Source of the DNA: an uncultured Collinsella sp. | GTDB lineage: Bacteria > Actinomycetota > Coriobacteriia > Coriobacteriales > Coriobacteriaceae | Direction: 5' to 3' | NCBI GenBank assembly: GCA_959599635.1 | Contig: CAUGJN010000033.1 | Coordinates: 1 to 13,567, forward strand | DNA length: 13,567 nt | Shown: positions 12,178 through 13,567 of the stretch, in pieces | Numbering within the stretch: position 1 is the stretch's first letter | Layout: the number at the start of each line of letters is the position of its first letter | Notes under the pieces: generated by a model | Seen by the model: the letters and a program-made list of their open reading frames with translations, nothing else | Database searches by the model: none | What the model was told of the DNA's origin: nothing | Made by a program: the position numbers and the translations under genes

Positions 12178-12220
12178 TTGCCCAGATAAAACCTGCCAAA
12201 ATGGACCTGTCCCTTTTTGG
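12178..12220. repeat. Intergenic repeat, copy 2 (decayed right arm)
   Basis: This copy matches 10111-10151 almost base for base: TTGCC, GATAAAACCTGCCAAAAT, then ACCTGTCCC and a T-run. It differs by GG for AA in the loop, one extra base near the start and one extra T. The right arm keeps only TTTTGG before diverging, so the hairpin is reduced to about six pairs. It lies between the aminopeptidase stop (12227) and its terminator. Confidence 0.75.
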
Positions 12221-12226
12221 TCGATT

Positions 12227-13567
12227 TTAGAGCTTCACGCTTTCGGCTCCGTTGATGGTTAGGTTGCGCTCGTAGAAAGCAGTGAGGGCGCGGATGGCGT
12301 ACATCACGTCGCGCACGCCGCCGGTCTCGTAGCTCGAGTGCATGGCAAGCTGCGGCAGGCCCACGTCCACGGCATGCATGCTCGCCTGCATATTGGACAG
12401 ATTGCCGAGCGTGGAGCCGCCGGCCATGTCGCTCTTGTTGGCGAAGGCCTGCGTGGGCACGTCGGCGTCATCGCAGATGGCCTGGAACACCGCGCGGCTA
12501 AAGGCATCGGTGCAGTAGTGCTGGTTGGCGGCTTCCTTGATGACGATGCCGCCGTTGAGTACCACCTGATTGCGGGCATCGCACTTCTCGGCATGGTTGG
12601 GGTGCACGGCATGTGCATTGTCGCAGCTTACAAGCATCGAGGCGGCAAGTGCGCGGTGGTACGACTCGTCGTCAAAGCCCAACGATCCGTTAATGCGGCG
12701 CAGCGCGTCGGCCAAGAACGTCGACATGGCGCCCTGCTTGGTCTCGGAGCCAACCTCCTCATTATCAAAGCAGCAGAAGACCGAAACGTCGTGCGCGTTC
12801 TCGGCACCCAAAAATGCCTGCAGTGAGGTGTAGGCGCAGGCCAGGTCGTCGAGCTTGGGCGTCGAGATGAACTCGTCGGCCCAGCCCCAAATGCGCGCAT
12901 CCTGACGATTGACCAGGAACAGATCGCGGCCCAGAATCTGCTCGGGCTCAACGTCCAACTCGTCGGCAATCAGGGCGTCAAAGTCGCCCTGCTTAAGGTC
13001 ACCGGCGCTGATGAGCGGGCACAGATCAATGGCTCGGTTGGGAGCAAAGCCCTCGTTAACGCCGCGGTTCATGTGGATGGCAAGGCTCGGAATGATAGCG
13101 ACCTCGCGCTCGGTGGCAAGCAAGCGGCTCTCAATACGGTCGCCCTCGCGCACCAGCACGCGGCCCGCGAGCGCCAGCGGACGATCGAACCAGGTGTAGT
13201 CGATCATGCCGCCGTAGGCCTCGGTGTTCAGGCGCAGCGTCTCACCCGCACCGTCGAGCTCAGGCACGGCTTTGACCTTAAACGTCGGAGAATCGCTGTG
13301 CGATGCCGTGAGCTGAAAATGATAGTCACCGGCAACGCCGTCCTCGCCCCACGTTGCGGCCAGGTCCTCGCCAACCTTAAAGGCGATGACGCTCGAGGTG
13401 TTGCGCTGCGTGTAATAGCGACCGCCCGGCTCGATATCCCACGCCGCGTTCTCGGGCAGGTAGGTAAAGCCCGCCTCGTCGAGCTCGGCCATAATGGTCG
13501 CCGCCGTATGGAACATGCTGGGGCATGCCTCGATAAAGTCGATGAGGTCGTTGGCGGCCTCGATATC
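12227..13567 (-). CDS. M18 family aminopeptidase, 5' end beyond the window
   Basis: A zinc metallopeptidase of the aspartyl-aminopeptidase family; 446 residues are visible and the frame stays open to the right edge. The visible N-terminus (DIEAANDLIDFIEACPSM, then FHT) is the normal family opening, so the true start is just outside and the ATG at 13516 is internal. Metal-ligand motifs, numbered from the edge: TASHSDSP (H90), KLDDLACAY (D240 or D241), FDNEEVGS (E270, E271), SCDNAHAVHPN (D316) and MHSSYETGG (H410). Also present are GGSTLGNLSN, HYCTDAFSR and NQHY, typical of M18. The enzymes are cytosolic, often dodecameric, and trim acidic or neutral N-terminal residues from peptides. A terminator follows at 12140. 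No key residue is missing. Confidence 0.95.
   Translation of the reverse strand, partial: DIEAANDLIDFIEACPSMFHTAATIMAELDEAGFTYLPENAAWDIEPGGRYYTQRNTSSVIAFKVGEDLAATWGEDGVAGDYHFQLTASHSDSPTFKVKAVPELDGAGETLRLNTEAYGGMIDYTWFDRPLALAGRVLVREGDRIESRLLATEREVAIIPSLAIHMNRGVNEGFAPNRAIDLCPLISAGDLKQGDFDALIADELDVEPEQILGRDLFLVNRQDARIWGWADEFISTPKLDDLACAYTSLQAFLGAENAHDVSVFCCFDNEEVGSETKQGAMSTFLADALRRINGSLGFDDESYHRALAASMLVSCDNAHAVHPNHAEKCDARNQVVLNGGIVIKEAANQHYCTDAFSRAVFQAICDDADVPTQAFANKSDMAGGSTLGNLSNMQASMHAVDVGLPQLAMHSSYETGGVRDVMYAIRALTAFYERNLTINGAESVKL

Overview
The window is G+C-rich, with C/G-ending codons, dense gene packing on both strands and AGGAGG-type ribosome binding sites. The protein families (SEC-C methionine aminopeptidase, M18 aminopeptidase, class I amidotransferase-like hydrolase, YozG-type regulator) suggest an actinobacterial gut anaerobe of the Coriobacteriia, most like Collinsella. 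That placement is inferred from sequence character; no database search was done. No rRNA, tRNA, CRISPR array, transposase or phage gene was recognised.

Layout. Positions 1-113 are the 3' end of a polar amino-acid ABC transporter ATPase, followed by a PuuD-like peptidase C26 hydrolase (201-1010) and a strong terminator. From 1120 to 4546, all on the minus strand, is a visibly more A+T-rich block. In transcription order it holds a DUF2975 membrane protein, a small Cro/C1-type regulator, a terminator, a promoter, an ABC ATPase and a 12-segment permease that looks like two ABC-2 permeases fused in tandem. The upstream regions of the two operons carry 34-bp dyads of the same geometry (TATCG-N24-CGATA), so they may share a repressor.

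From 4777 to 7038 (minus) is a signalling pair: a degenerate-GGDEF / receiver / HD-GYP protein and a stand-alone Hpt protein. Next come an alpha/beta hydrolase (minus) and a divergent radical SAM protein of the TYW1-like COG0731 type (plus). These are followed by methionine aminopeptidase with an N-terminal SEC-C zinc motif and a D-2-hydroxyacid dehydrogenase (plus). The right end (minus strand) has a PIN toxin with a RelB-like antitoxin, whose promoter carries an overlapping dyad, and a nearly complete M18 aminopeptidase running off the right edge.

The intergenic spaces hold three kinds of conspicuous inverted-repeat element: 4689-4752, 9040-9106, and a two-copy family at 10111-10157 and 12178-12220. 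None is explained by the genes, and only one has even a short T-run that could make it a terminator. They are candidate REP/MITE-like repeats. The best candidate for an undescribed functional unit is the regulator / DUF2975 / fused-permease ABC block with its paired operator-like dyads.
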